From the NCBI GenBank assembly GCA_020881915.1, contig JAJFPB010000006.1:1240001-1304000 (forward strand): a stretch of 64,000 nt of DNA, written 5' to 3'. Below are positions 11,473 through 22,869 of the stretch, one piece after another. Numbering within the stretch: position 1 is the first letter of the stretch; every line of letters starts with the position of its first letter. The position numbers and the translations under genes were made by a program. The notes under the pieces are model-generated. The model worked only from the letters and a program-made list of their open reading frames with translations. It did no database searches and was not told where the DNA came from. This DNA is from Paramyrothecium sp. XJ0827. Lineage: Eukaryota; Ascomycota; Sordariomycetes; Hypocreales; Stachybotryaceae.

Positions 11473-12890
11473 ATGCCCTACGCAGACATTAGCAAGCCCC
11501 CTGCGCCTTTACCGTCGGCCAAACTCCAGGTTCAGAGGCCCGACGTGTCTCTACAGCCGCCTTTGACGAGACGAGGCTCCGGACCGGGCCTTTTGATTCT
11601 CACAACTGCTGAAGAATATGATGAGGAGGTGACACATCGTGACGATGCGCCCACGGCGGTGCTGAAGTGGGCCGAGGAGGGCTACACTGTTGTTCAAATT
11701 TCTGCGGCAGCGATTGAGTCATCATCCATTGAGAAAGCATTCACCGACGCATTGGAGGAACTGAATAAGTGCGATGCATGCCAACCGAAGGAGAAAGTTG
11801 GCTTGGTCTGTGAGTCAAGCGATTTTGGTTGTCTCTCATGATTTGAACGCTAATCCCTCTACTAGGCTATTCAGCCGGTCTCTGGAACAAGGCAGCATCA
11901 GTTCTAGCACAGTTTCCGAGTATTGCAGCTAGCGTTGTCTATGTGGAAGACCGAAATGTTGCAGATCTTGTGTCAAGCTCGTGTCCTTCGTTACGACATG
12001 TTGCGGGTCCAAGCCTATTGCCCACCCCGACCTCCAGGAAGGACTCAGTTAAAGAGTATTACTATCCCAGTACCAACGGACAACAATGGTTCTCCGCAGG
12101 GCACAAAGACTTTGACTATTCCGCGGACTCCGTGGCACATACAAGGAATCTGCAGTTTCTCAAACCAAAAATGGATGGGCCATACTTTGACCTGGAGGAC
12201 ATTTGGGAGGAGCACACGTACTATGAGTTTGCCGATCGATCTGTGGAACACACCATGAGCACTATGGTGCAGGAGCCGTATGTGAATCATGTGCCAACGG
12301 TAAGTCTGCTCTATGCTGATATTCCTCTTTGAAATATGAAACTGATGGTTTGCAGTTGACTGGCGGCGTCGGAAGACTCAAACTGACCGACTTTTACCGA
12401 CACAACTTCATCTTCAACAACTCAGATGACACAGACCTCGAGCTTGTGAGCCGGACTATTGGTATTGACCGTGTGATTGACGAGTTCATCTTCAAATTCA
12501 CGCACGATAGAGAGATTGATTGGCTGTAAGTCCTCTTCCTGCCGCACCATCAGAACGCAGCTAATGAACTATCACAGACTACCAGGCGTCCCGCCCACTT
12601 TTCTCAAGGCACAAATTCCCTTCACTGCCGTCGTTAACATCCGGGGTGACAGACTGTATCACGAACACATTTCGTGGGACCAGGGCACAACGCTTCGTCA
12701 GCTCGGCCTCTTGCCAGAGTACCTACCATTCCCCTACCCCCTGCCCGCGGATTCCTCACTTCCAAAAGATGCAAAGGTGGAATACCGCGTACCAGTGCTT
12801 GGTATTGAGACTGCGGATAAGCTACGTAATCGCAAGGCGGTGCAGTCCAACGAGATGTTCAAGTATGCTGTGCGGGAGAAGATGGATTAG
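11473..12890 (+). CDS. Dienelactone-hydrolase-like / SnoaL-like fusion protein
   Basis: Four exons (11473-11809, 11866-12299, 12356-12525, 12578-12890) encode 417 residues in one closed frame. The N-terminal ~190 residues resemble the dienelactone hydrolase fold: PGLLILTTAEEYDEE, then KVGLVCYSAG where family members have VGYCxGG. The usual nucleophile Cys is here Ser115. The C-terminal half (FYRHNFIFNN, DEFIFKFTHDREIDWL, RLYHEHISWDQ) has the pattern of a SnoaL/NTF2-like domain, seen in fungal proteins annotated as carboxymethylenebutenolidase. A true dienelactone hydrolase lies next door at 13824, so this one may have another task or be non-catalytic in its N-terminal part. It shares a divergent promoter with the SDR. 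Confidence 0.75.
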
Positions 12891-13140
12891 TGGGCTGGAG
12901 GTGTGCCTGGGCTTTGATATACTGATGCAGTTAAAGAAGCATTCATGCATTAAGTATGTTTATAAAAAGGCCATGTATGACAGCGTTAAATGGGAGCCGA
13001 TTAGATCGACCACTGGAACTGGCGCCACGAATATGCTTGTTGTGCATGAATACAGACTTTCATTGAGCAATGAACCAAATTGCTGGGCCAAGCGTTGTCG
13101 CACCTAAAAGCAACACGTCCATTTGGCCCATTACTTCAAT

Positions 13141-13173
13141 CACACAGCACTCACACAGCACTCACACAGCACC
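13141..13173. repeat. Short tandem repeat cacacagcact
   Basis: About 2.8 near-perfect copies of an 11-12 bp unit lie in the intergenic DNA downstream of the fusion gene. No function inferred. Confidence 0.7.
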
Positions 13174-13383
13174 AGAAGCCGCATAATCCCCATGCCATGT
13201 GACACTGATGTGGTGGTGCGCTCTGCAAAGCAACACACCACCGCAACCTTGCATTAAGCCTCGAACATCCGGCGTTTTCCAGGACCGAATTGACGTCAGA
13301 GTCCATCAGCTCCTCGGTAATTCCTTATCGGCCCCCAGAGTAAAGCAGGAGGGTCAGCTGTGCCGTGTCAGATAGCGACCCAA

Positions 13384-13448
13384 GCTAGTCGGGTAATGCA
13401 CCTAGCCATGTCCGTCCCAGGCCGAGCTAGTCGGATAATGCACCTAGC
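13384..13448. repeat. 23-bp direct repeat, two copies (candidate operator)
   Basis: Copies at 13384-13406 and 13426-13448, start-to-start spacing 42 bp (four helical turns), one mismatch (tcgggtaa versus tcggataa). Each copy also has inverted ends (gctag..ctagc). The location about 380-440 bp before the dienelactone hydrolase ATG suggests paired transcription-factor sites. Confidence 0.6.
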
Positions 13449-13823
13449 TGCCCCCCCTGCACAGCGCATCATGCAGTGAAATCCGGATCGAGACGCTGAG
13501 TTGGGTGGCAGTGTCGGTCGATCCATCGAGCGGATGGCCGCGCGAGGAAGCTGCTTGTGTTGCGGGTACCAGGAGGAACGGAGCGCTTGTTACAGCAGTC
13601 CAACATGTTTTGGCTTGGATCTCGAGACACCAGTGTATGATGCTGGCGGACCTGGCTGGGGCCGTCGAGGCTTGCATTTGTGGGGAATGACAAGAAAACT
13701 AATAAGCGAGTAGAAGGAATGGGTCTTACATTGGATGAAGAAGTGTGTTAGTTATTGGTCTGCGATTGAGATATTGTCCAGGAACTGCATCAAATTGAAG
13801 ATTTACAAACACTAATCAGCAAA

Positions 13824-14691
13824 ATGACTTCTCAGCCTCCCGCGAGATGCTGCACTCTAGGAAGCCTTCACGAGTGAGTCGCATGAATGACATGAGGATC
13901 GCGCTGACATTCGGCCCAGAGGCACTCCTTCTGGAGAGCTCATCACCATTGACGGGAAGATCCAGGCCTACCTTGCCAAAGCGAAGGAAACCTCGTCTCA
14001 CAAGAACGTCGGTATCGTGTACGTGCCAGACATCATCGGGATATGGCAAAACAGCAAGCTCATGGCCGATGCCTTTGCGGCCCAAGGCTTCACCTGCCTC
14101 GTGTTAGACCTGTTCAATGGTGACCCTGCGCCGCTGAACATGCCTGATGGCTTTGACATTATGGCTTGGTTGACCAAGGGCTCCGACGGAAACAATCCCC
14201 ATACGACGGAAGCCATTGATCCCATTGTGGTGGCAGGCATCCAGCACTTGAAGGGCCTGGGTTACAGCAAAATTGGTGCCGTGGGCTACTGCCTCGGAGC
14301 CAAGGTAAGAGCCTCATTCATGCCCATAAAACAAGTCGTCAGGTGCTGACCAGAATTGAAGTATGTTATCCGTCATTACAAGGACGGCATTGATGTTGGG
14401 TTCGTGGCGCACCCTTCGTTCGTGGACGAGTCCGAGCTGTCCTCAATCACCGGGCCTCTATCAATCGCAGCTGCCGAGCTGGACGATCTCTTCACGGTCG
14501 AGAAGCGTCATGAGTCGGAGGGCATTCTCCAGAAGACAAAGCAGGACTTCCAGATAGCTCTGTTTTCCGGGGTCCACCACGGGTTTGCCGTTCGGGGCGA
14601 CCCCAAGGACAGGAGGCAATTGTTCGCCAAAGAACAGGCTTTTTGGCAAGCAGTGTCATGGTTCCAGCACCATTTCGACCTTGTATCTTGA
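13824..14691 (+). CDS. Dienelactone hydrolase (carboxymethylenebutenolidase)
   Basis: Three exons, 13824-13873, 13920-14304 and 14362-14691, encode 254 residues. The first intron is only 46 bp (GTGAGT, CGCTGAC branch, CCCAG). The nucleophile motif is AVGYCLGAK with Cys141. The acid is in AAELDDLFT and the His in SGVHHGFAVRGD, so the Cys-Asp-His triad is complete. The enzyme hydrolyses 4-carboxymethylenebut-2-en-4-olide (dienelactone) to maleylacetate in aromatic degradation. The fungal length is usual and no signal peptide is present. With the upstream dioxygenase and decarboxylase it supports a catechol- or hydroxyquinol-type ring-cleavage route. Confidence 0.92.
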
Positions 14692-15249
14692 CGTTAGCTG
14701 TTAGATAGCAGGCCAATGCCCCAAAGATAGCGTAAATGAGCTTGCAAAAATCCCTATCACACGTCAGATTGCCAGATAACGCCAGATCAGCAAATGCGAA
14801 AGCCAAACCCCACACTGGGCTTACTTAGACTCAATCCCGGCGCTCCACCAAGACCCGCCGGCCACGAGCCAGCGCTTCCAGCCAGTCCCCCGTCCGCCGT
14901 GGACAGAGGGCGCTTTCCCCTGTGCGGTTGGAAGCACACCGTAATCAGGGTCCGGCTGATTCGGCCGTCATGGTTTCCGGGCATGGTTGATAGGGGATGA
15001 GGGGGCGCGCAGCTAGAGGAAAGGCCTGAGCTGTTGGGTCCTCTGTTCCCTCTTCTCCCCTTGCCGCATAAGCTCGCTCCACTTACCCCAGATAACGAGA
15101 AGCCCAAGACGTTTGACCCTGACGTGGACAGGGTCACTCATTCCTTCAACTGAAGCTCGCTCTTGGCCGTCATGTCCTGCCGCGAGTCGCGAGCATAGCC
15201 ATCGTCTTCCCACTTGTCATCTCCCCTACACATCTATAACTCAACAACC
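14692..15249. promoter_or_regulatory. Regulator promoter with two CCAGATAACG elements
   Basis: 558 bp before the Zn2Cys6 gene. The element ccagataacg occurs at about 14772 (extended to ccagataacgccag) and about 15089. Copies in the regulator's own promoter could reflect autoregulation. A CGG/CCG-rich stretch (gtccggctgattcggccg, about 14950-14967) is also present. Confidence 0.45.
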
Positions 15250-17662
15250 ATGCCACGCCCAAAAGTCCACGAGAGCCAGAGGCAGAGAGCGGCAGAGGCC
15301 TGCTCCTTCTGCCGAGAAACGAAGAAGAAATGCAGCGGGTCGGCACCTTGCACACAGTGCATGCGACGGGGGCTCGCGCAGGAGTGCTTCATCACATACT
15401 TGCCTCGGGGATACAGGTCGAGGAACAATAATAATCACGGCGCAGCCGGCGCGGGTCGGCAATCCTGGAGCTCGGTATCGCAAGCGTCGGCCAACTCGGC
15501 ACAAGACACAATCACCGCGGCGCTCCCGAGTCCGTCCAATGTCATGGCAATGGAGACGCTACGCGATGAAGATATGGGAGGCACCGCAGACCTTTTTAGA
15601 CCATTGTCGCCATCGGAATCAAGAGAAGAGAACGACGAGACCGGAAGCTACCGAGCGCCAGGTTCCGCTGCGTCGGCGAAGTTGTCCCGCAAGGCAGCGC
15701 CAAAAGATCCGACGCTGGTCGCAAATGGCCCCCGGATGCTGCTCAGCTCGCACGGGGAAAGAGGTATGATCGCGCTCATGCTCACGTCAATCTATGCGTA
15801 TTCTCATCATGCTACAGTATACATTGGAGGTGCCGCTTCCATCGCATTCCTCCAAACCGTGAGGCGGGTTGTCGCCGGGCAAATCGGCCCCTCGGACTTT
15901 TCGCAGAACAAGGAAAGTGAGAGCATGTTGGAGATTGAGACTCCACAGTCGACAGAGGACGCCATGGAGATTACGGTGGAGCAGAAGCTGCAGTTTCTCC
16001 AGTGTTACTTCTCAGTGGTAAGCCATTCCTCCAGCCGCGCCGTCCGTGACGTTGAGCCAACGAGATGCCCAGACGGAAGCTTTCATCGACATATTCGACC
16101 CTCCGGAGCTTGAGGCCTGCATAGCAGCCAGCGGAAACGGTCCCCTGGTGCCCAGAGACAACAAACCCAGCGATGGCGCCTCCCCGAGCGCATGTCTCAG
16201 CCCGCTACGGCGAGCAAGTCTGGACCTCGTCATCGCCATCGGCGCGCAGTGCACCTCTGAGCAAGACTCTCAGAGCATCGGCCGGGCTTTCTTCCGCGGC
16301 GCCCAGCGTCAGGCCCTGTCCGAGATGATACAGGATCCCGACCTCGACATGGTCAGGACCTATTTGCTCATGGCGTTTTACATGCTCGGCGAGTGTCGCA
16401 GAAACACGGCATACATGTATTTGTCGGTCGCAGCCCGCGCCGCCATCGCTCTGGGTCTGCACAGTCCCAGCTCGTATTCCGACAAGCAGCCGTTAGACGC
16501 AAATGACAAGTTGAGGTGAGTCTCTTGAAAATGAGCGCTTTGGTCTCCGTCGCCGGTACTGACTGGTACGATGCAGGCTTCGGGTATGGATGACATGCCG
16601 TGTCGGCGACAAGCTTGTGAATGGCATCCTCGGCCGCCCAGCCGCCACGGTTGGTATTTCCGAGGAACTTGGCCCCATCTTCAAGAACCTCGTCTCCGGT
16701 TGCGACCACGGCTTGAATTGCATGGTCGCCGCGTACCGAATAGTCTCCATCATCGACGACATCAACAACAAGCTCTACTACGAACAAGACGTTCGCCCTG
16801 CTGTAGTAGAGCGACTCTTGCAAGACATTGACGCATGGAAGCGCGATCTGCCGCCGTCTCTCAAGCAGAGCCCTCCGGCGAGCGCTTTCGGCCTTCTGGA
16901 TGCGTCTTCGGAGGCGAAGAAGGGGTCGGTTGGTACCGTGCACATTTCCTGTCTATACTACTTTGCCGTGACGCTGGCGACTAGACCAATGTTCATCTCG
17001 TCTCTTACTGTTCAACAAGGACCAACCGAGCAGCAGTCGCCGCTAGGGGAGGCCTGTCTCGACGCGGCCATGTACCTGGCGCAGACCTGTGTCGAAGCGC
17101 TCAATGCTGGACTGCTGCAAAGCAACATGTGCATCATGAAGTGAGTGCATTTACCCTCTGTTCCCTGCATCATCACTAACAGCCTCACAGAGCCCTTGTC
17201 TTCGCAGCCGGCCTTGTGCTTGGTGTAGAAAGCTTTGCCAAAGTCGGCGCCAACTACGAGATTGAACGTGCCTTTGAGGGCGCGAAACAGGTCCTTGGCT
17301 TCCTCGCCGCTCGCAGTCCCCAAGCCAGTCACTACCTCGATATCCTCAATTCCCTCTCAAACGCGATCCAGAAGCAGCGGTCGCGCATGTCATCTGGCCG
17401 CGCCAGTCGCTACGTCTCCAAGCTTTTCTCCCTCGGATCCTCATCCTCCAGTGAGGAACCATTAAGCGACCGAAGCAAAAATGACATCTCCTGGTCAAGC
17501 ATGCTACTAGACGACACGGGGATGGAAGCCATTCCCAATCTGCCTGCACTTCCCGACGATCCATCCAAGTGGCCCGATGCCGCTCAGCTTGACCCTGAAA
17601 TGTACATTGACTGGGAGACTGTGAACATCTCCCACTGGGACAACTTTCCCTTTCGAGTCTGA
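15250..17662 (+). CDS. Zn2Cys6 transcription factor, probable cluster regulator
   Basis: Five exons: 15250-15763, 15818-16017, 16073-16515, 16577-17140 and 17191-17662, total 730 residues. The binuclear zinc cluster is near the N-terminus: ACSFCRETKKKC, then APCTQCMRRG and a last Cys in QECF, so all six cysteines are present. The middle-homology region of fungal regulators follows (VYIGGAASIAFLQ, CYFSVTEAFIDIFD, RTYLLMAFYMLGECRRN). The intron at 15764-15817 is 54 bp and in frame, so an unspliced reading would go unnoticed; splicing gives the conserved ERVYIGGAAS. It lies between dienelactone hydrolase and salicylate hydroxylase genes, so control of this cluster is a reasonable inference. The inducer is unknown, perhaps an aromatic acid. 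Confidence 0.9.
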
Positions 17663-18240
17663 GGAGTAAAGGAGTTTTTACTTTAAGCTGATTCAAGGTG
17701 ACTCAAATTTTGCTTTCTGGCTCCAAAGGAGTCCAAAGGAGGATATGTATATACGAGGTAAATGACGGTCTGAGTTCCATCACTTGGGTTCATGGTGGCG
17801 ATCAAGGTCGGCCTACCTTTCACATTTGCAGCGATTTTGGGAAGCATGTTCATTAGGCGCCATTCATTCCATAGCAATGTTTCGACACTCATGTGCACCA
17901 TACTAAGAATCAGTGGTACTCAGGTAGTACACCAATTGTTTTTTGAACGCTTTGAGCCAACTTCGTCCTCAATGTTCCAATCGTCCGCAACGCTCTTCTA
18001 CTCCGACACGCGTTGTATCGACAATTCTATGCTCACATTGTTTGACTCTAGTTTTATGGCCTTTGGCCACTTCGTAATGTACGACCTGTGACAAAACACG
18101 TCTTGCATTATACAGTTGGGAACACGAGGAAGCTTCAGGACTTCGATATGGACACATCTCCTTCATTGGGCTGAAAGATGCAGGCTATCAAGTTTGTGAT
18201 ATTCTCAAGCTATGTACAGAAAAATGCTGGCAAATCAATA
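17663..18240. other. Convergent intergenic region
   Basis: 578 bp between the regulator's stop and the salicylate hydroxylase stop on the opposite strand. I see 3'-UTR-like AT-rich DNA and no supported gene. Confidence 0.5.
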
Positions 18241-19719
18241 TCATGCGCTGGCCCCAATAATTATACCATTAGGCAACTCCAATCCAATGGGAAGACCGCA
18301 AATGAACTTGCCAGCATATTCGGAACCCTTCTTGGCTGCCAGCTTCTCTTCAATATCACGGTACATGTCATAACTAAAACAGATTGTTAGTCATCTGCAC
18401 TCGGTTCAGTCATGAGGAAGTTCGGGCTACTCACGCGTTCATCTCCTCGATAGTCAGCACCTTCTTCTGGTCCTCTACCTTGTAGAATGGTAGGTCCTTG
18501 TTGTTGGAGAAGCCAATGCGCTCGTTGATGTTGTAAGCAGCCTTGGCGGCAGCGGACTGGACCCTTGTGGCACGGGGCAGGCGCACTTCGTTGTACACGG
18601 CCAGAGACTGCTCAATGTTGCCGTCGAAGTAGGTGGGGTTGAACAGGATGCCAAGGGCGGCAGCATCCTCGATTGCCATGCAGGCACCCTGACTCTGGTG
18701 AGGCATCATGGGGTGGCCGGCATCGCCCAGTAAGCAGACGCGCTGCTTGTTCAAGTAGGGGTAGGGGTCGTGGATCCACAACCTCCAGGGTTGGATCTCC
18801 TTGCCGATGGCGAGGTGGCCGAACACTTGCCTGTCAAGCTGGGGGTAGGGGTTCAGGAGTTCCTCGACCGGACGGGAGTCAGCACCCCACGCCTGGTTGA
18901 CGTAGTCGCCTTGCTCACGAGGGAAGAAGCAGTAGTAGGAGAGGAGCTTGCCGCCGTTGCAGGGCGAAAGAACAATCTTGTCCCACTTGCCCTCCTGACC
19001 ACCCCAGTACTCAAGAGCCTCGTTTAACGAGTAGTCAACGAGACCAGCCTTGACAGCGTCCTCGGTCATGACGTTGCAGTGAAGGCACTGCTGGTCTGCC
19101 GGCCTTCTGGTTGGGTGGACGCCAATGATACCACGGACAGCGGAGCCGATACCGTCGGCGCCGATGATCAAATCGTGCTGTGCAACAACTCCGTTCTCAA
19201 ACGTTATCTTGTTGGAGTCAAGATCAATGCTCTTGCACTATAATGTAGTATGTTAGCACAATGCTCATTGCTACTCAAAGTGGTGGGCCTTGGTCTTACC
19301 TTGTGGTTGACCAGGAGCTTAGCAGGCGTCCCTTGTCCCTCCTCGCCCAGCGCGCTCTCCTTCAGCATGGCGTGCATGTATTGCCTGTGGAACATGTTGT
19401 AGACGTAACCCCATCGCTCCTCGTAGTCATCAAGGCTGTACTCGCTGATGGGCTCGCCAGTCTTCCAGTCCCGGTTGATCAGCTTCTTGAGAACGACTGG
19501 GTCGCCCTTGGCAACATCGACATCCCACTCGTGCAGCCAGCGTGTGCCGTTGGCAGCGCATGATACTGAAGCACCGACCTCACCAGCAAAGTCAGAGCGC
19601 TCATAGATGGTGACGTCGTGTCCGGCTCGTCGCAGAGCAATGGCGACCGACATGCCGCCAATGCCACCACCGACGACGCCGACGGTCAGCCTCCTCCAGC
19701 CATTTTGAGGGGCAGTCAT
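18241..19719 (-). CDS. FAD-dependent monooxygenase, salicylate hydroxylase-like
   Basis: Three exons (19719-19300, 19237-18435, 18373-18241) encode 451 residues; introns are 62 and 61 bp. The FAD fingerprint VVGGGIGGMSVA is at residues 15-26 with an acidic strand end (VTIYERSDF). The second flavin motif is LIIGADGIGSAVR, and the third is CLLGDAGHPMMPHQSQGACM. This order and length match class A aromatic hydroxylases of the salicylate 1-monooxygenase group, which turn salicylate into catechol with NAD(P)H and O2. Hydroxylation of a related acid (for example to give 2,3-dihydroxybenzoate) is also possible. Together with the decarboxylase and dioxygenase this gives a route from salicylate to ring cleavage. 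A CCAGATAACGC element lies about 410 bp upstream. Confidence 0.88.
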
Positions 19720-21304
19720 TGTGTTGAGACGACAAAGAATGTTTAATTAATAAAGAGATGAATCAAGGCAGTTATTAGACCTTTTCAAGGTTCCAAAGGC
19801 GATTGATTCTCGTGAAGGCTTGCTTTGTTGAAGATTGTCTTGATGCAAGTTGAGGTATTCGTAACATGTTATCTTTATGCACACCACCCAACACACCAGC
19901 CCTCCACCACGATGCGATCCGCCCCCATAAACCGTCTCGCCTACCAGTGAACCTTTCCTTCGGCTGTCCCTCTGGGGCCGGGCGAAATCCACGGCTTCCA
20001 ACGGAGCGGGCGTGTCATGTGGATCTGGCCACGCCCGCTAAGTCGAGATAGCGGCTGCGAGGGACGCGGTCCGCGACCAGGGCTTTGGGATGGGTTCATA
20101 CCCGCTCATGTCGGGTAAGGAGCCCGCCCAGATAACGCCAGAGATAGTGGTCTAGTGCATGGATTGGCCGTATTTCGTGGAGCCGAAAATAGGTGCACGC
20201 TCGGTTAACGGCAGAATGCACTCAACGCTTTGCTATCTTTACTCAGTTCAATCATGTTCCGGAAAGATAAGTTAGTGTCTCAATTAAGCTTCAAAGGCGC
20301 GATACACAGCGGACATACGTCTGCTCACCGTCTGGCAAGCCTGACAGACGGTATGCTGGGCCTTCTTCGCATCACCAATGAGTAGGGAAAGTCGCCTCCC
20401 CTCGCAGCATTGAGGCGAGCACATGAGGCTCTACAAATAATGGAGCGTCAAGTACAGGAATGGGAAATTCGTGATAACGCCGACCCTACTTCAAACTAAC
20501 GCCTGTTTATTGCCTGTTTTGTCTCTCTCAATTATGTTCCGCCTTCACGGAAATTGGGCCGGTCCACCATACCAAGGGTGATGATTCCCGAGGCATTTTG
20601 TTCTTCCAAAATCAACTGTGACTTCTGAGATTGTTTGAGGGAGTCGCTCTAACGGGCTTGTTGACGTTCTATCACACCGGCATATTCACACCGAGTATCG
20701 CAAGAGTGGCAACATAATGGTTGGCCAAGTAATTCAAGGTCAGTGTAAATTGGCCTGATAGCATGTACAAGGTAGTGACCCACGATCTTCTAACTGCACG
20801 TACTTCAACAACCGCCTACCTACCTTCTGTTGACCACCACTGATATTTTGCTGATTAAGAAGCAGTTCAAGTGCGAAGATGCACGGAATTTCTGCGCAAC
20901 AATTCAAGTAAATTTACCTCGCGTTCTCCGTCAGAGTAAATGAAATTTGAGTGGATATGTAATATGGATGTCGAGAAAAGGCAAACGATGGTGGGTTACA
21001 CCAAAGGCATTTAGAGCGAATGGAAACTTGATAAAATTGTTCTACCAGTGGTAATCCTCATGCACCTGCAGTGCCGGTATCACCCTCAGCCAACGTCCAT
21101 TGGCTAAGAGGTTACTCGCCATGGAACTGTCACTTGCTACAAGTGCTTGACAGCAAAGTGCTGATGTCCATTCCTTATTTCAAGTCGCTAGCTAGATAAC
21201 GTTGCCAGCGGCGTGCGAACTAAGAATCATGCTTCTTGCCTATGAGCAAAAGAGGCATGCGACAAGCACGTTGTCGCCCTCGGTTCCGTAGACTCCTTTG
21301 AGCA
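19720..21304. promoter_or_regulatory. Gene-poor region; salicylate hydroxylase promoter
   Basis: About 1.6 kb with no ORF I can support. It holds ccagataacgccag at about 20129-20142, identical over 14 bp to the copy at 14772, and tcgggtaagg just before it (about 20112). Past 20300 I see nothing notable. Confidence 0.45.
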
Positions 21305-21802
21305 TTACAAGCATATACCAGTACAGTCTGCTCCAAAGTTATATGGGTCGCAGCCATCATTCGGATTATCATAGCATCGATATCCCTCAGGGCACGAGTC
21401 GAACAGCCCTGGGTAACCCCCACAAAACTGAGCATCTTTCGGAATGCAGATGCCGGGGTTACCACAGTCCATGCCGCAGTTTGGTTCGTTACGCGGATCG
21501 TCCAGACACTCAGAGTCTCCTTCACATTGGCGCAGCTTGAGTCGCTTACCACCACAAGCAGGATACTCCTTTCGCGGGGGCAGTGTCGGGTCGATAATGG
21601 GAGGGGGTGCTTTGACGGGGAAGCAAGTGCCCGCACAGCGTCGGATGTCGGTGCATGATGGGTTCACCAGCCGGCAGATAGTGCCGACAGGGCATGAATC
21701 TACTTTTTCGAAGCCGCAGGCTGGCCTATATGCGTTTGGGACAGCCCCCACGATGGCGGCAAGGCCAAGAATTGCCGTGGCAACAAAACTTTGGAGAAGC
21801 AT
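21305..21802 (-). CDS. Small secreted cysteine-rich protein, three six-Cys repeats
   Basis: A single exon of 165 residues starting MLLQSFVATAILGL, a clear signal peptide likely cut after VGAVPNA. The mature part has 18 cysteines in three repeats of six. Each repeat runs CG..C....C...C....C..C and contains pieces such as SCPVGTIC, NCGMDCGNPGIC and SCPEGYRCYDNPNDGCD. Such proteins are common in ascomycetes and have no defined activity. Nine disulfides are possible by count. A longer start at 21868 exists but would place a polar stretch before the signal peptide, so 21802 is preferred. Cell-wall or effector-type roles are guesses. Confidence 0.75.
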   Translation of the reverse strand: MLLQSFVATAILGLAAIVGAVPNAYRPACGFEKVDSCPVGTICRLVNPSCTDIRRCAGTCFPVKAPPPIIDPTLPPRKEYPACGGKRLKLRQCEGDSECLDDPRNEPNCGMDCGNPGICIPKDAQFCGGYPGLFDSCPEGYRCYDNPNDGCDPYNFGADCTGICL

Positions 21803-22869
21803 GATGATGAACCAAGTAATGATATGAGCGTTTCCTGCATGAAAACCTGAACATGGACATGCTTCCATTTATACGCTTTGGGACACCTTGGGGTATGCGC
21901 CGGTCTTGAATAGTGAGTCAAACCTGGGGGCTCAGCTATTTCAAGCATTCCATACTCAGAGCCAAGGGATTCCAAGTAGACCGCTTTTAAAGAATGTACT
22001 ACCCTAAAACAAAATCCATGTGATCAAATGGTGTTTTTGTATCTGAAGCCATCTACGAGGACGAGTATAATAGCAGTCATTATCCATCTTCTCGTGTTAT
22101 GATGGAACTAACTGGGCAGGATGGACATGCTGGAGTGATTGTGGAAATGGGAAAAGACCTGCATGTTCTTACTAGGTAGGTGAATGTTCTACCAGAGAAC
22201 TTTGGTGAGTATGCTAAAACCAATAAGTTATCCCACAGTTGAGGGAATACGATTTTGGTCCCAGGAGTGTCAGCAGACTAACAAGGCGCAGGGTAGGGAG
22301 CTGTCTCGGGTAATGTGACAAACGACAATGGCTTGTTGCCCCTCGTTCCCTCACGGTTTGCCATGCTCAATCACTTCCCAGACACAATGCTTTCTCGTTA
22401 GACAGCCTTTGCCCTTCAAGGCCACGGAAATTCCTCCTTCGCCTGTAACCATGTGCTTTCAGCAAGGCTCATTCATTCCGGGCAGTGTACCCTTGCCCAT
22501 ATCGAATGTGTTGTGTCTTGACCTGATCATGAATGTTCTGTTCTTCATGACTTCACTTTACGAGTCACTGCAGAACACAATCGCCTGCTCCCCATGGCAC
22601 GGAGCACAAATTATTTCTGCCTAATGGCACACAGCGGCCGGTTGCCTCATACACACATCTGTTGGTTGCTTTATTGAGTTACGGCTGTACCTTCGGAATG
22701 CCGAATGCAACCTCGTTCATGTGTTGGTGCTGACGCTTCTTGCGCCCGCCTATGACAGCATTTATATTTGCGGTTTCGCCAGTTGAGCCATGCAGCTTCA
22801 TTTTCATTCCTCTCTGTCCCCGCTGCCCCCAAACCCAAGAGTCTTTTTGACCCTACCGCTTGCTCCACC
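21803..22869. other. Intergenic
   Basis: 1.07 kb between two divergent genes. Contains short ORFs without domains. Promoters of both flanking genes should be here; no specific element stood out. Confidence 0.4.

Larger units (their letters stand above)
12891..13823. promoter_or_regulatory. Intergenic; dienelactone hydrolase promoter with two kinds of repeat
   Basis: 933 bp upstream of the gene at 13824. It holds a short tandem repeat (unit cacacagcact, about 2.8 copies, 13141-13173) and a 23-bp direct repeat at 13384-13406 and 13426-13448 differing by one base (core gtcggRtaatgcacc). The ORFs across 13444-13713 have no recognisable domain and read through both strands. Confidence 0.4.

Noticed and set aside
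15113..15769. 218-codon plus ORF overlapping the first regulator
   Set aside because: It lies in another frame of the Zn2Cys6 gene, whose zinc cluster proves the other frame.
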